In this document: positions 7,003 to 13,532 of the stretch, piece after piece
Layout of the letters: each line of letters opens with the position of its first letter
Position numbering within the stretch: position 1 is the first letter of the stretch
Source: an uncultured Lachnospiraceae bacterium
GTDB lineage: Bacteria; Bacillota; Clostridia; Lachnospirales; Lachnospiraceae
Direction of reading: 5' to 3'
Length of the DNA stretch: 14,863 nucleotides
Assembly (NCBI GenBank): GCA_937910785.1
Contig: CALDLG010000223.1
Coordinates: forward strand, 1-14,863
The notes under the pieces: model-generated
The model's input: only the letters and a program-made list of their open reading frames with translations
Databases searched by the model: none
What the model was told of the DNA's origin: nothing
Translations under genes and position numbers: made by a program

Positions 7003-7074
7003 TGCCGGGCGTTTGACATTTCTCAGCATGGTAAGCTGATGATCTGCAGATAATGCCCGGCAGTTCTTTATTTT
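7003..7074 (+). terminator. Branched stem-loop with U-rich tail, possible attenuator
   Basis: The arms at 7003-7013 and 7052-7062 form an 11-bp stem (TGCCGGGCGTT with AATGCCCGGCA, one G-U pair). They enclose a 5-bp hairpin TCAGC-N7-GCTGA (7023-7039) and the self-complementary ATCTGCAGAT (7042-7051). GTTCTTTATTTT follows (7063-7074). It lies 15 nt after the phosphorylase stop and before the ATPase gene, so it could reduce transporter transcription or protect the upstream mRNA. No alternative antiterminator pairing was found by eye, and I do not recognise a known riboswitch. Confidence 0.5.
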
Positions 7075-7083
7075 CCTGCGGAT

Positions 7084-7149
7084 AAGGAGGGAAAGGCGAT
7101 TTCGGCGATTGATTTGGGAGCCTGCCAAAGCAGGCAGATGGGGGTAAAA
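7084..7149 (+). promoter_or_regulatory. Unusual translation leader of the ATPase gene: strong SD without start, hairpin, second SD
   Basis: AAGGAGGGAAAGG (7084-7096) is the strongest Shine-Dalgarno stretch nearby, but no ATG or GTG follows at normal distance. At 8 nt there is only ATT (7099), in frame with the ATPase gene. A perfect hairpin GCCTGC-CAAA-GCAGGC (7120-7135) follows, then GGGGG (7140-7144) 5 nt before ATG 7150. A 12-codon TTG-started frame (7109-7147) ends 2 nt before that ATG. Confidence 0.4.
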
Positions 7150-8685
7150 ATGGATACGGTTTTGAAAATGACGTCAATTACCAAGCAGTTTGAGGGTGTT
7201 TTGGCTAATAATAAAGTAAATCTGACAGTCGGCCGTGGGGAGATTCATGGATTGATCGGGGAAAACGGCGCCGGGAAATCGACGCTGATGAATATCTTAT
7301 ACGGCCTGGTGCAGAAAGACTCCGGTGAGATCTGGCTGGATGGCAGAAACGTCGAGATTCCTGATCCACAGACAGCCATCCGTTACGGGATCGGTATGGT
7401 ACATCAGCACTTTATGCTGGTACCCGGTTTCTCGGTGCTGCAGAATATCATTCTGGGCAGTGAACCGGGACGGGCGGGGTTTATTGATTATGGCGAAGCG
7501 AGAAAAAAAGTTCTGGAAATTATGGAAAATTATGCTTTGAACCTTGATCCGGACCGGAAGGTAATGCACTTATCCGTAGGACAGATGCAGGTCGCGGAAA
7601 TTCTGAAACTGCTTTACCGCGGCGCGAAGATCATCATTTTGGACGAACCTACGGCAGTTCTTGCCCCGGCGGAGATACAGGATCTGTTCAAGATTTTAAA
7701 ACGTCTTGCCGGGCAGGGATGTTCCGTTATCTTTATTACTCATAAGCTGCGGGAGGTCATTCAGATTACGACGAATATTACGATCATGCGCAAGGGTGTG
7801 GTGACGGGATATGTCAAAACCGCGGAAACGAACGCAGACGAGCTTTCTACGATGATGATCGGGCGGAAAATGAAAGAACAGCTTGAGCGGATCACGATTT
7901 CCAATCCACGGACGATCTTTGAGGCAAAGAATATAAGCGTATGCGATTCGCGCGGATTCACGGCCGTAAAGGAAATTTCTTTCGATGTAAGGGAAGGAGA
8001 GATTCTCGGTGTAGCCGGCATTGAAGGGAACGGGCAGGACGAATTGACGGAAGCGCTGGTCGGATTACAGAGAACGGAAAGCGGAAGTCTTAAATTAAAT
8101 GGGCGTGAAATAAACCGAATGTCGATTCGAAAGCGGCGGGAGCATGGCCTGTCCCATATACCGGCAGACCGGCTGAAACGGGGCGTGGTCGCAGGCTGTT
8201 CCATCTGGGAAAACCTGATGACAACCCAGTATTATAAACCAGCATTTTCCGGAATGGGTGTCATGAAATTACGAAAATGCGGTGAACAGGCGCGAGAGCT
8301 GATCGATCAGTACGCCATTAAGGTACCGGATGAAACTTATGCGGTTTCCACGTTGTCGGGCGGTAATATGCAGAAAGTCGTAATCGCCAGAGAACTGAAT
8401 GTTTCACCGCATTTCCTGATTGCGGCACAACCGACCAGGGGAGTGGATATCGGCGCGATTTCTTTTATTTATGACAGACTGATCGAAATGCGCAACAGCG
8501 GCCGGGCGATTCTTCTGATCTCATCGGAACTGGATGAGATATTAAAGTTATCTGACCGTATCATCGTGATATATGAAGGAGAAATTGTCGGGGAATTTAA
8601 AAATGACGGAAATTTGTCCGAAATCGAGCTCGGACTGTACATGACGGGTTCGAAACGCAGGGAGGTGAAGAAAAATGCGGAATAG
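7150..8685 (+). CDS. Nucleoside-type ABC transporter ATPase (two ATPase domains, BMP system)
   Basis: A 511-residue tandem ATPase of the NupO/YufO and RbsA-like class that powers import with the two downstream permeases. Domain 1 has Walker A GENGAGKS (37-44), Q-loop VHQHF (84-88), signature LSVGQ (141-145), Walker B IIILDE (161-166) and His198. Domain 2 is degenerate, as is usual for this class: AGIEGNGQ (289-296), signature LSGGN (402-406) and LIAAQPTRG (423-431), in which the catalytic Asp-Glu pair is Ala-Gln. ATG 7150 is chosen because homologues begin just before the 'MTSITKQF' strand and GGGGG lies 5 nt upstream. In-frame ATG 7138 and TTG 7114 are possible but would place start codons inside or before a leader hairpin. 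Its 3' end overlaps the next gene by 11 nt. Confidence 0.93.
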   Translation: MDTVLKMTSITKQFEGVLANNKVNLTVGRGEIHGLIGENGAGKSTLMNILYGLVQKDSGEIWLDGRNVEIPDPQTAIRYGIGMVHQHFMLVPGFSVLQNIILGSEPGRAGFIDYGEARKKVLEIMENYALNLDPDRKVMHLSVGQMQVAEILKLLYRGAKIIILDEPTAVLAPAEIQDLFKILKRLAGQGCSVIFITHKLREVIQITTNITIMRKGVVTGYVKTAETNADELSTMMIGRKMKEQLERITISNPRTIFEAKNISVCDSRGFTAVKEISFDVREGEILGVAGIEGNGQDELTEALVGLQRTESGSLKLNGREINRMSIRKRREHGLSHIPADRLKRGVVAGCSIWENLMTTQYYKPAFSGMGVMKLRKCGEQARELIDQYAIKVPDETYAVSTLSGGNMQKVVIARELNVSPHFLIAAQPTRGVDIGAISFIYDRLIEMRNSGRAILLISSELDEILKLSDRIIVIYEGEIVGEFKNDGNLSEIELGLYMTGSKRREVKKNAE

Positions 8686-9766
8686 AGGAATCATGCTCAG
8701 ACAGAATGTAAAAACACTTTTCAGACAGCTCCTCATTATCGCCGTTTCTTTGTTTGTGGTGTCTGTCATTGTTGCGATTGCGGGATTTTCTCCAAAAACA
8801 ATGCTTTCCGGCTTACTGCATGGTGTCACAGGCGATCTGGGAGGCGCCGTCAGATGGAGTATTCCTTTGATATTCACGGGCCTTGCGGCAAGTGTGGCTT
8901 TTAAGGCGGAAGTTTTTAATCTGGGAATCGACGGGCAGCTTAATATGGGCGCGCTGGCCGGTACATGGGTCGCACTGAGTCTTTCCGGGCGCGTGTCACG
9001 AGGCACCGGGGTACTTGCCATTATTGCGGCAGGATGTGTGGCGGGGATGCTGTTTGCCCTGATTCCGACACTTTTGTATGTTCGATTTAAGGCGGATCTT
9101 GTCGTAACGACCCTGCTGCTTAATTTTGTTGCGGAGCTTTTGACGGATTACGCGATCCTTGGGCCTCTGCGGCCTGAAGGAATGGCATCTCAGGCGGCGT
9201 CCACACCCAAATTTGCGGAAAGCTTCTGGTTGAATAAACTGGATTATCTGCCTGGTTCCAATGCGCATACGGGACTTTACATTGCGATCGCCGCTGCCGT
9301 CATAATCTGGTTTGTACTCAGGAAAACCACTGCCGGATATGAGATCAGGCTGGTGGGAGCCAATCCTCATACGGCGGAGGAAAGCGGAATTAACGTGAAA
9401 CTTGTCATTATTAAGGCCATGCTGCTCAGCGGTCTGCTTGCGGGATTGGCCGGCGCGGTGGAAATGACCGGTGTGCTGCACCAGTTCCCCAAACGATTTA
9501 ACGATGGTCTGGGGTTTGACGGAATTGTGGTAGCGGTTCTGGCAAATAACAACCCTCTTGGCGTGCTGCTGTCCGGTTCCTTTTTCGGCGCCCTGAAAAA
9601 CGGGGCGGCCAATCTGCAGCGGCTGACGAATATCCCACGCCCTATGGTGGAGATCATTCAGGCCACGATTATACTGGCGGTTACCGTGAAATTTTCTTTC
9701 AAAATGCGCCGCCTGGGAAGGTGGATTCCCCAAAAGGGAGCTGCCGGAAAGGAGAGTGAATCATGA
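8675..9766 (+). CDS. BMP-system ABC transporter permease subunit 1 (NupP/YufP-like)
   Basis: A 363-residue inner-membrane permease with about nine to ten hydrophobic segments. It has the family hallmarks LAASVAFKAEVFNLGIDGQLNMGAL (about residues 69-93), a YVRFKADLVVTTLLLNF segment, the VGANPHTAEESGI coupling loop facing the ATPase, and GFDGIVVAVLANNNPLGVLLSG near the end. It pairs with the next permease to form the channel for the ligand delivered by the BMP lipoprotein. The Shine-Dalgarno sequence GGAGGTGA (8661-8668) is near perfect, 6 nt from the ATG. The gene overlaps the ATPase by 11 nt and the next gene by ATGA, so the three are translationally coupled. It is slightly longer at the N-terminus than Bacillus YufP as remembered. 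Confidence 0.92.
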   Translation: MRNRGIMLRQNVKTLFRQLLIIAVSLFVVSVIVAIAGFSPKTMLSGLLHGVTGDLGGAVRWSIPLIFTGLAASVAFKAEVFNLGIDGQLNMGALAGTWVALSLSGRVSRGTGVLAIIAAGCVAGMLFALIPTLLYVRFKADLVVTTLLLNFVAELLTDYAILGPLRPEGMASQAASTPKFAESFWLNKLDYLPGSNAHTGLYIAIAAAVIIWFVLRKTTAGYEIRLVGANPHTAEESGINVKLVIIKAMLLSGLLAGLAGAVEMTGVLHQFPKRFNDGLGFDGIVVAVLANNNPLGVLLSGSFFGALKNGAANLQRLTNIPRPMVEIIQATIILAVTVKFSFKMRRLGRWIPQKGAAGKESES

Positions 9767-11343
9767 ATGAAATTTTTAATATCAATATTCTTTCCTCCAT
9801 GCTTCGTATTTCTACTCCTGTAACGCTTGCCGCTATGGGCGGCCTGCTCTGTCAGAAGGCGGGCGTGTTTAACATTGCCTTAGACGGCATGATGCTGATA
9901 GGCGCCTTCTTCGGAATTGTGGGCGTTCACTTTTCCGGCGGAAATATCATGGCCGGATATTTGCTGGCAATGGCATGTGCCATGCTGGTGAGTATGTTGT
10001 ACGGACTCGTGGGGATCAAACTGAAAGCGAATCTTGTTTATACGGGTCTGGCCATCAATATGCTCTCCCTTGGACTGACTTCGTTTATCCTGAATGCCTT
10101 TTTTGATATGGCAGGATCACTCCGTCCTGCCGCCATTCATACCATACCTAAGCTGGTGATTCCGGTAATAAGGGATATTCCTGTTTTGGCACAGCTGTTC
10201 AGCGGGCAGGATATGATGGTTTATGCCGCTTTCATACTGGTATTTGTTATGTGGATTGTCATATCCAAAACACGATTCGGACTGGCGGTTGCCAGTGTGG
10301 GAGAGCATCCGGATGCCGCCAGAACAAGCGGTATTCATCCGGACCGGATTCAGATGATCACGATTCTGATATCCGGCGCGCTGTGTGGTCTGGCCGGTGC
10401 ACACCTGTCCTGCGATATTGTTTCGGAATTCAGTGAAAATATGGTGCAGGGGCGTGGCTTTACCGCCTTTACGGTAGTGGCCTTCGGAAATGCCAATCCG
10501 TTCTTAACATTTCTGGCCTCGTTACTGTTTGGCATCACATCGGCGCTGGGAACAAGGATTGACATCGCCGCGATCGGGATTCCATCCTCCCTGATCAATA
10601 CGTTTCCTTATCTCATGTGTATTGCAGCGCTCGTCTTTAGCGCTTCTGTTTCCAAACGGCGTTCCAGGCAGCTGTTTGCGCAGAAGGATCAGATTCGCGC
10701 TGTGGTCTTTGATATGGACGGAGTGCTCTGTAAATCGGAAAAAACCTTTATTGCCGCCATACGACAGGCTCTTCTGGAATACGGTGTGGATGCGGAGGAA
10801 GAGGAATTCCGCGCCATGTCCGGTGCCAGCGACGATCTGTTTATCGGTGCGGTGGCCGAAAAACACGGGGTGTCTTATCAGAGTGCGATGAAAGAGCGGG
10901 CCTATACTATTTACGAAAAAACAGCGGAAGGGAATGTGGAATCCTTTCAGGGAATGGAACGCGTCATAGGCAGGCTGCGGGAGAAAGGACTGAAAACCGC
11001 CGTGGCAAGCAGTGCGGACCGCCGAAAGGTATCTATTTCCCTCAAAGCGGTCGGTCTTGGAGAAGAATTGTTTGACGCCATTATCAGCGCCGATCAGGTC
11101 AGCGAGGCCAAACCGGCTCCCGACTTATTTATTAAGGCGGCGGAGGTCTTAAATGTTACGCCGGAATGCTGCGTTGCGCTGGACGATTCGCCGCTCGGCA
11201 TCCATGGAGCGAAAGAGGCCGGCATGAAAACGATAGCGGTGCTTACGGACAGGCAGAAAGAAGAATTTCAGGAGGAAAAGCCGACCTGTTACTGTCCGGT
11301 TCCGACGGAGTGTTACCGGTGGATCATGAAAAACCGGGCATAA
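9763..11343 (+). CDS. BMP-system permease subunit 2 fused to a C-terminal HAD hydrolase domain
   Basis: A 526-residue single frame. Residues 1 to about 297 are a NupQ/YufQ-like permease (GGLLCQKAGVFNIALDGMMLIGA, SVGEHPDAARTSGI coupling loop, VQGRGFTAFTVVAFGNANP, PYLMCIAALVFSA). After a short basic linker (SKRRSRQLFAQKDQ), residues 311-526 form a full HAD domain of the beta-phosphoglucomutase/phosphatase type: VVFDMDGVL (nucleophile Asp317, acid/base Asp319), a helical cap (about 325-395), VASSAD (Ser416/417), KPAPD (Lys450) and ALDDSPLGI (Asp474/475). All four HAD motifs are intact, so it should be active and held at the membrane. Family permeases usually end near residue 310-320. No ATG lies in the linker that would give a separate HAD. 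AAAGGAGAG precedes the ATG, which overlaps the upstream stop as ATGA. The HAD substrate is unknown; a pentose phosphate from the phosphorylase is an inference. Confidence 0.9.
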   Translation: MNEIFNINILSSMLRISTPVTLAAMGGLLCQKAGVFNIALDGMMLIGAFFGIVGVHFSGGNIMAGYLLAMACAMLVSMLYGLVGIKLKANLVYTGLAINMLSLGLTSFILNAFFDMAGSLRPAAIHTIPKLVIPVIRDIPVLAQLFSGQDMMVYAAFILVFVMWIVISKTRFGLAVASVGEHPDAARTSGIHPDRIQMITILISGALCGLAGAHLSCDIVSEFSENMVQGRGFTAFTVVAFGNANPFLTFLASLLFGITSALGTRIDIAAIGIPSSLINTFPYLMCIAALVFSASVSKRRSRQLFAQKDQIRAVVFDMDGVLCKSEKTFIAAIRQALLEYGVDAEEEEFRAMSGASDDLFIGAVAEKHGVSYQSAMKERAYTIYEKTAEGNVESFQGMERVIGRLREKGLKTAVASSADRRKVSISLKAVGLGEELFDAIISADQVSEAKPAPDLFIKAAEVLNVTPECCVALDDSPLGIHGAKEAGMKTIAVLTDRQKEEFQEEKPTCYCPVPTECYRWIMKNRA

Positions 11344-11370
11344 AAAGAGAAAAGTATTCTATCAGACAGA

Positions 11371-11407
11371 AAGCAGGATATCAGCAGAGCGCGGTATCCT
11401 GTTTTTT
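11371..11407 (+). terminator. Rho-independent terminator closing the nucleoside-type operon
   Basis: CAGGATATC (11374-11382) pairs with GGTATCCTG (11393-11401), including one T-G pair, across a short loop. It is followed directly by TTTTTT (11402-11407), and flanking A residues (11371-11372) extend the stem into the T-tract. It begins 28 nt after the permease-HAD stop. Confidence 0.88.
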
Positions 11408-11412
11408 GGCTT

Positions 11413-11473
11413 CTTATGTTACAAATATGGCAGCTTATGTCCGGGGCCCTTGCAGGGCGGACAGATGTATGTT
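11413..11473 (+). promoter_or_regulatory. Phased TATGTY boxes and hairpin upstream of the LytTR gene
   Basis: CTTATGT occurs at 11413-11419 and 11434-11440, exactly 21 bp apart, and TATGTT recurs at 11468-11473. The three TATGTY cores (11415, 11436, 11468) are spaced 21 and 32 bp, close to two and three helical turns. LytTR proteins bind direct repeats with about 21-22 bp period, so these are candidate autoregulatory sites. Overlapping them is a hairpin with GTCCG (11439-11443) and CGGAC (11458-11462) arms. No convincing -35/-10 pair was found in this gap. Confidence 0.45.
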
Positions 11474-11506
11474 AAGGTCTGAAAAGAAGAGAGGGGTGTC
11501 TGTCCG

Positions 11507-11947
11507 GTGAAAATAGAAATTCATGTAGATGAAAAGATAGAGGATACGCATATTGCCGTTTCATGCAGGAAGCTTACGCCGGAAATTGATAAGCTGCTTG
11601 CGATGCTCCGTATTCTGGAGAAAAAACTGACGGTAAGCAAAAATGATGAGATTTGTTTTCTGGATGTCTCCAAGGTGGTCTATATTGAATCCGTAGAAAG
11701 AAAAACGTTCATTTATACGGAAGATGAGTTGTACGAGTCAGATTTTAAGCTTTATGAGCTGGAGCAGCAGCTGGAGGCATACGGTTTTTTCAGAGCCAGC
11801 AAATCCTGTCTGATACAGCTCCGGTATGTGAAGTCCCTGAAAGCGGATATTAACCGAAGGATAAAGGTGACATTGACAAGCGGGGAGGCGCTTATCGTCT
11901 CAAGACAATATGCGGAAGATTTGAAAAAGCGCCTCGGAATAAAATAA
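11507..11947 (+). CDS. Stand-alone LytTR DNA-binding regulator
   Basis: A 146-residue protein with no receiver domain. Residues 1-44 are an alpha/beta lead-in (KIEIHVDEKIEDTHIAV, then a Glu/Lys/Leu-rich helix). Residues about 48-145 are a LytTR domain: EICFLDVSKVVYIESVERKTFIYT, LYELEQQLEAYGFFRASKSCLIQLRYVKSL, KVTLTSGEALIVSRQYAEDLKKRL. The F-x-R-x-S-K/x-x-L-I motif is characteristic. GTG 11507 is the start, with GAGGGGTG (11491-11498) about 8 nt upstream. With the next gene it matches the LytTR regulatory systems of Firmicutes (the HdrRM/BrsRM type of Streptococcus mutans), in which a membrane protein holds a small LytTR activator in check. It probably activates its own operon, including the ABC genes. 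Confidence 0.9.
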   Translation: MKIEIHVDEKIEDTHIAVSCRKLTPEIDKLLAMLRILEKKLTVSKNDEICFLDVSKVVYIESVERKTFIYTEDELYESDFKLYELEQQLEAYGFFRASKSCLIQLRYVKSLKADINRRIKVTLTSGEALIVSRQYAEDLKKRLGIK

Positions 11948-12019
11948 CGGGCAGCGGACGGGAACGAAAAGGCGTTTGATGTCTGTAAAAAGGATGGCGG
12001 AAAGGAGGGAATGACAGTG

Positions 12020-12502
12020 ATGGATGAAAGAAAGACGCCGCTTAACTATTTGAAGGAGGTTTTTACGGTATTTGGAATCAGCATATTGATTCTGAATGCG
12101 TTATGCCTGCTTTTCGGTGAGGAGGTCGAAGGATATTCCACAATGTTTGCGCTCGGAAAAGATGGGCTCACCTGTGCAACGATGCTGCAATATTTTCTGG
12201 TATCGGTCTGTACGGTATTTTTACGTTTTCTGTTCTTTACGGATACGGTGATCCGGAAAATGTCCGTTATTGCGAGAACCGTCTGCATGATAACGGTAGA
12301 GATCGGCGTTATCGCTCTGTTTATTCTTGTATGCGGCTGGTTTCCCGCGGATGCGTGGCTGCCCTGGGTGATGTTCTTTATCAGTTTTGGTATTTGCTTT
12401 GTGGTTGGGATGATCTGCACCATGATAAATGAGCGTATGGAGAACCGGAAAATGCAGGAAGCTCTGGAACGGGCGAAGAAGCGCTCTTCCGCACAGGAAT
12501 GA
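12020..12502 (+). CDS. DUF3021-family membrane protein, likely membrane partner of the LytTR regulator
   Basis: About 160 residues with four hydrophobic helices: FTVFGISILILNALCLLF, ATMLQYFLVSVCTVFLRFLFF, TVCMITVEIGVIALFILVCGW and WVMFFISFGICFVVGMICTMI. A charged cytoplasmic tail follows (NERMENRKMQEALERAKKRSSAQE). This four-TM layout directly after a stand-alone LytTR gene is the typical DUF3021 arrangement, and the protein is presumed to sequester or modulate the regulator. GGAGG (12004-12008) is 11 nt before ATG 12020 and 8 nt before in-frame GTG 12017. ATG 12011 is also open but only 2 nt from the Shine-Dalgarno sequence, so it was not chosen. The signal sensed is unknown. The last codons can base-pair with the start of the following repeat array. 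Confidence 0.85.
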   Translation: MDERKTPLNYLKEVFTVFGISILILNALCLLFGEEVEGYSTMFALGKDGLTCATMLQYFLVSVCTVFLRFLFFTDTVIRKMSVIARTVCMITVEIGVIALFILVCGWFPADAWLPWVMFFISFGICFVVGMICTMINERMENRKMQEALERAKKRSSAQE

Positions 12503-12505
12503 GAT

Positions 12506-12611
12506 TTTGCAGGCCGGGGAAGAGCGCAAAGTTTGCAGGCCGGGGAAGGACACGAAGTTCCAAGGCCGATGAAAGGGCACAAAGTCTGCAGGTTGAGGAA
12601 AGGGTATGGAG
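12506..12611 (+). repeat. Tandem degenerate 26-27 bp repeats, array A (four units)
   Basis: Four adjacent units start at 12506, 12532, 12558 and 12585, with periods 26, 26 and 27. Units 1 and 2 share GCAGGCCGGGGAAG and end near CAAAG/CGAAG. Unit 3 has AAGGCCGATGAAAGGGCACAAAG-like sequence, and unit 4 has GCAGGTTGAGGAAAGGG. The changing period rules out a conserved coding repeat. The array fills the gap between the DUF3021 stop and the ATPase start and supplies repeated purine-rich, SD-like GGGGAAGG segments. Confidence 0.75.
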
Positions 12612-12617
12612 GTTCGT

Positions 12618-13484
12618 ATGCAGGAAAAGATTCTATTGGAAGATATCATACAAAGGTTTGGAAAAAAAGAGGCGTTAAAGGGCATTACATTACATGTGAA
12701 ATCCGGGGAAATCTTCGGTCTGCTCGGTCCTTCCGGCGCCGGGAAAACGACGATTATTAAAATCATGACAGGACAGCTGAGACCGGATCAGGGAAGTGCG
12801 TTGATTGATGGAATGGCGGCGGATCGGATGACAGGAACGGTGTATCGGCGGATCGGCATGATGATGGACACTCCCGGCCTTTATGCGAGATTGAGCTGTT
12901 ATGATAATCTGAAGCTGTTCGCCAGACTTTATGAAATACCGGAAAGCAGAATCCGGGAGGTTCTGCAGAAGGTCGGCCTGACAGAAGCGGCCGGACGGCC
13001 GGTGGATAAATTATCCAAGGGCATGAAAGGCCGGCTTGCGCTGGCGAGGGCCGTTATGAATGAGCCGGATATCCTTTTTCTGGATGAACCGACGAGTGGT
13101 CTTGACCCGGCGACGACAGGGCAGATTCACGAACTGATTCTGGAAGAACAGGCGAAGGGAACGACGGTATTTCTGACGACGCACAACATGGCCGAGGCGG
13201 AAAAGCTGTGCGGACATATCGCTCTTTTATGTGAAGGAAGCATTGTGGAAGAGGGAGGGCCGCAGGAAATATGCCGCAGGTACAATCACAGGAAACGGAT
13301 TCGGATACGTCTGTATGACGGCAGGAACCTGGAAATCGGATGCGGGAAAGAGACGGAATGCGATGAGAAGACGGCGGAAGTGATTAAGGAATATCTGAAA
13401 CAGGGTATGGTTGAGACAATTCATTCTACGGAGCCGAATCTGGAGACGGTTTTTCTGGAGCTGACGGGCCGGAAGTTAGATTGA
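12618..13484 (+). CDS. ABC-2 type transporter ATPase of the LytTR operon
   Basis: A 288-residue CcmA-class ATPase. Walker A is GPSGAGKT (37-44), the signature is LSKGMKGR (132-139, the usual LSxGMKxR variant), Walker B is ILFLDEP (152-158), the D-loop is SGLD (160-163) and the switch is His189 in TTHNMAEAE. About 60 residues follow after position 225, as in exporter ATPases with a C-terminal extension. It should power the membrane protein encoded next; export of a peptide, drug or lipid is possible but unspecified. ATG 12618 is chosen because GGAGG (12608-12612) lies 5 nt upstream and the protein then begins as homologues do. ATG 12606 is in frame but has a poorer site. Tandem repeats flank the gene on both sides. 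Confidence 0.92.
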   Translation: MQEKILLEDIIQRFGKKEALKGITLHVKSGEIFGLLGPSGAGKTTIIKIMTGQLRPDQGSALIDGMAADRMTGTVYRRIGMMMDTPGLYARLSCYDNLKLFARLYEIPESRIREVLQKVGLTEAAGRPVDKLSKGMKGRLALARAVMNEPDILFLDEPTSGLDPATTGQIHELILEEQAKGTTVFLTTHNMAEAEKLCGHIALLCEGSIVEEGGPQEICRRYNHRKRIRIRLYDGRNLEIGCGKETECDEKTAEVIKEYLKQGMVETIHSTEPNLETVFLELTGRKLD

Positions 13485-13503
13485 AGAGATTTTCCGGGGC
13501 ATC

Positions 13504-13528
13504 TGTCAAACGCTGTCAGCGTTTGACA
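13504..13528 (+). repeat. Perfect 25-bp palindrome between ABC ATPase and permease genes
   Basis: TGTCAAACGCTG (13504-13515) and its exact reverse complement (13517-13528) flank a single T. As RNA it makes an 11-bp stem with a 3-nt loop, or a 10-bp stem with a 5-nt loop. No T-tract follows (AAAGTCTGC), so it is not a standard terminator. It lies 20 nt after the ATPase stop and just before repeat array B. It may be an operator, an mRNA-stability hairpin or a small dispersed palindromic repeat. Confidence 0.75.
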
Positions 13529-13532
13529 AAAG

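Noticed and set aside
7114..7149. TTG 7114 as the start of the ABC ATPase
   Set aside because: No Shine-Dalgarno sequence at usable distance, the codons run through a hairpin, and homologues start at about ATG 7150.
8996..9733. Long - strand ORF opposite permease 1 (245 codons)
   Set aside because: It is antisense to a clearly recognised membrane permease and its product is low in hydrophobic order with no family resemblance; a codon-bias shadow.
10640..10720. Separate HAD gene with an internal start after the permease
   Set aside because: No ATG in the linker; the nearest GTG (10702) is inside the first HAD strand and poorly spaced from AAGGA, so a fusion is the simpler reading.
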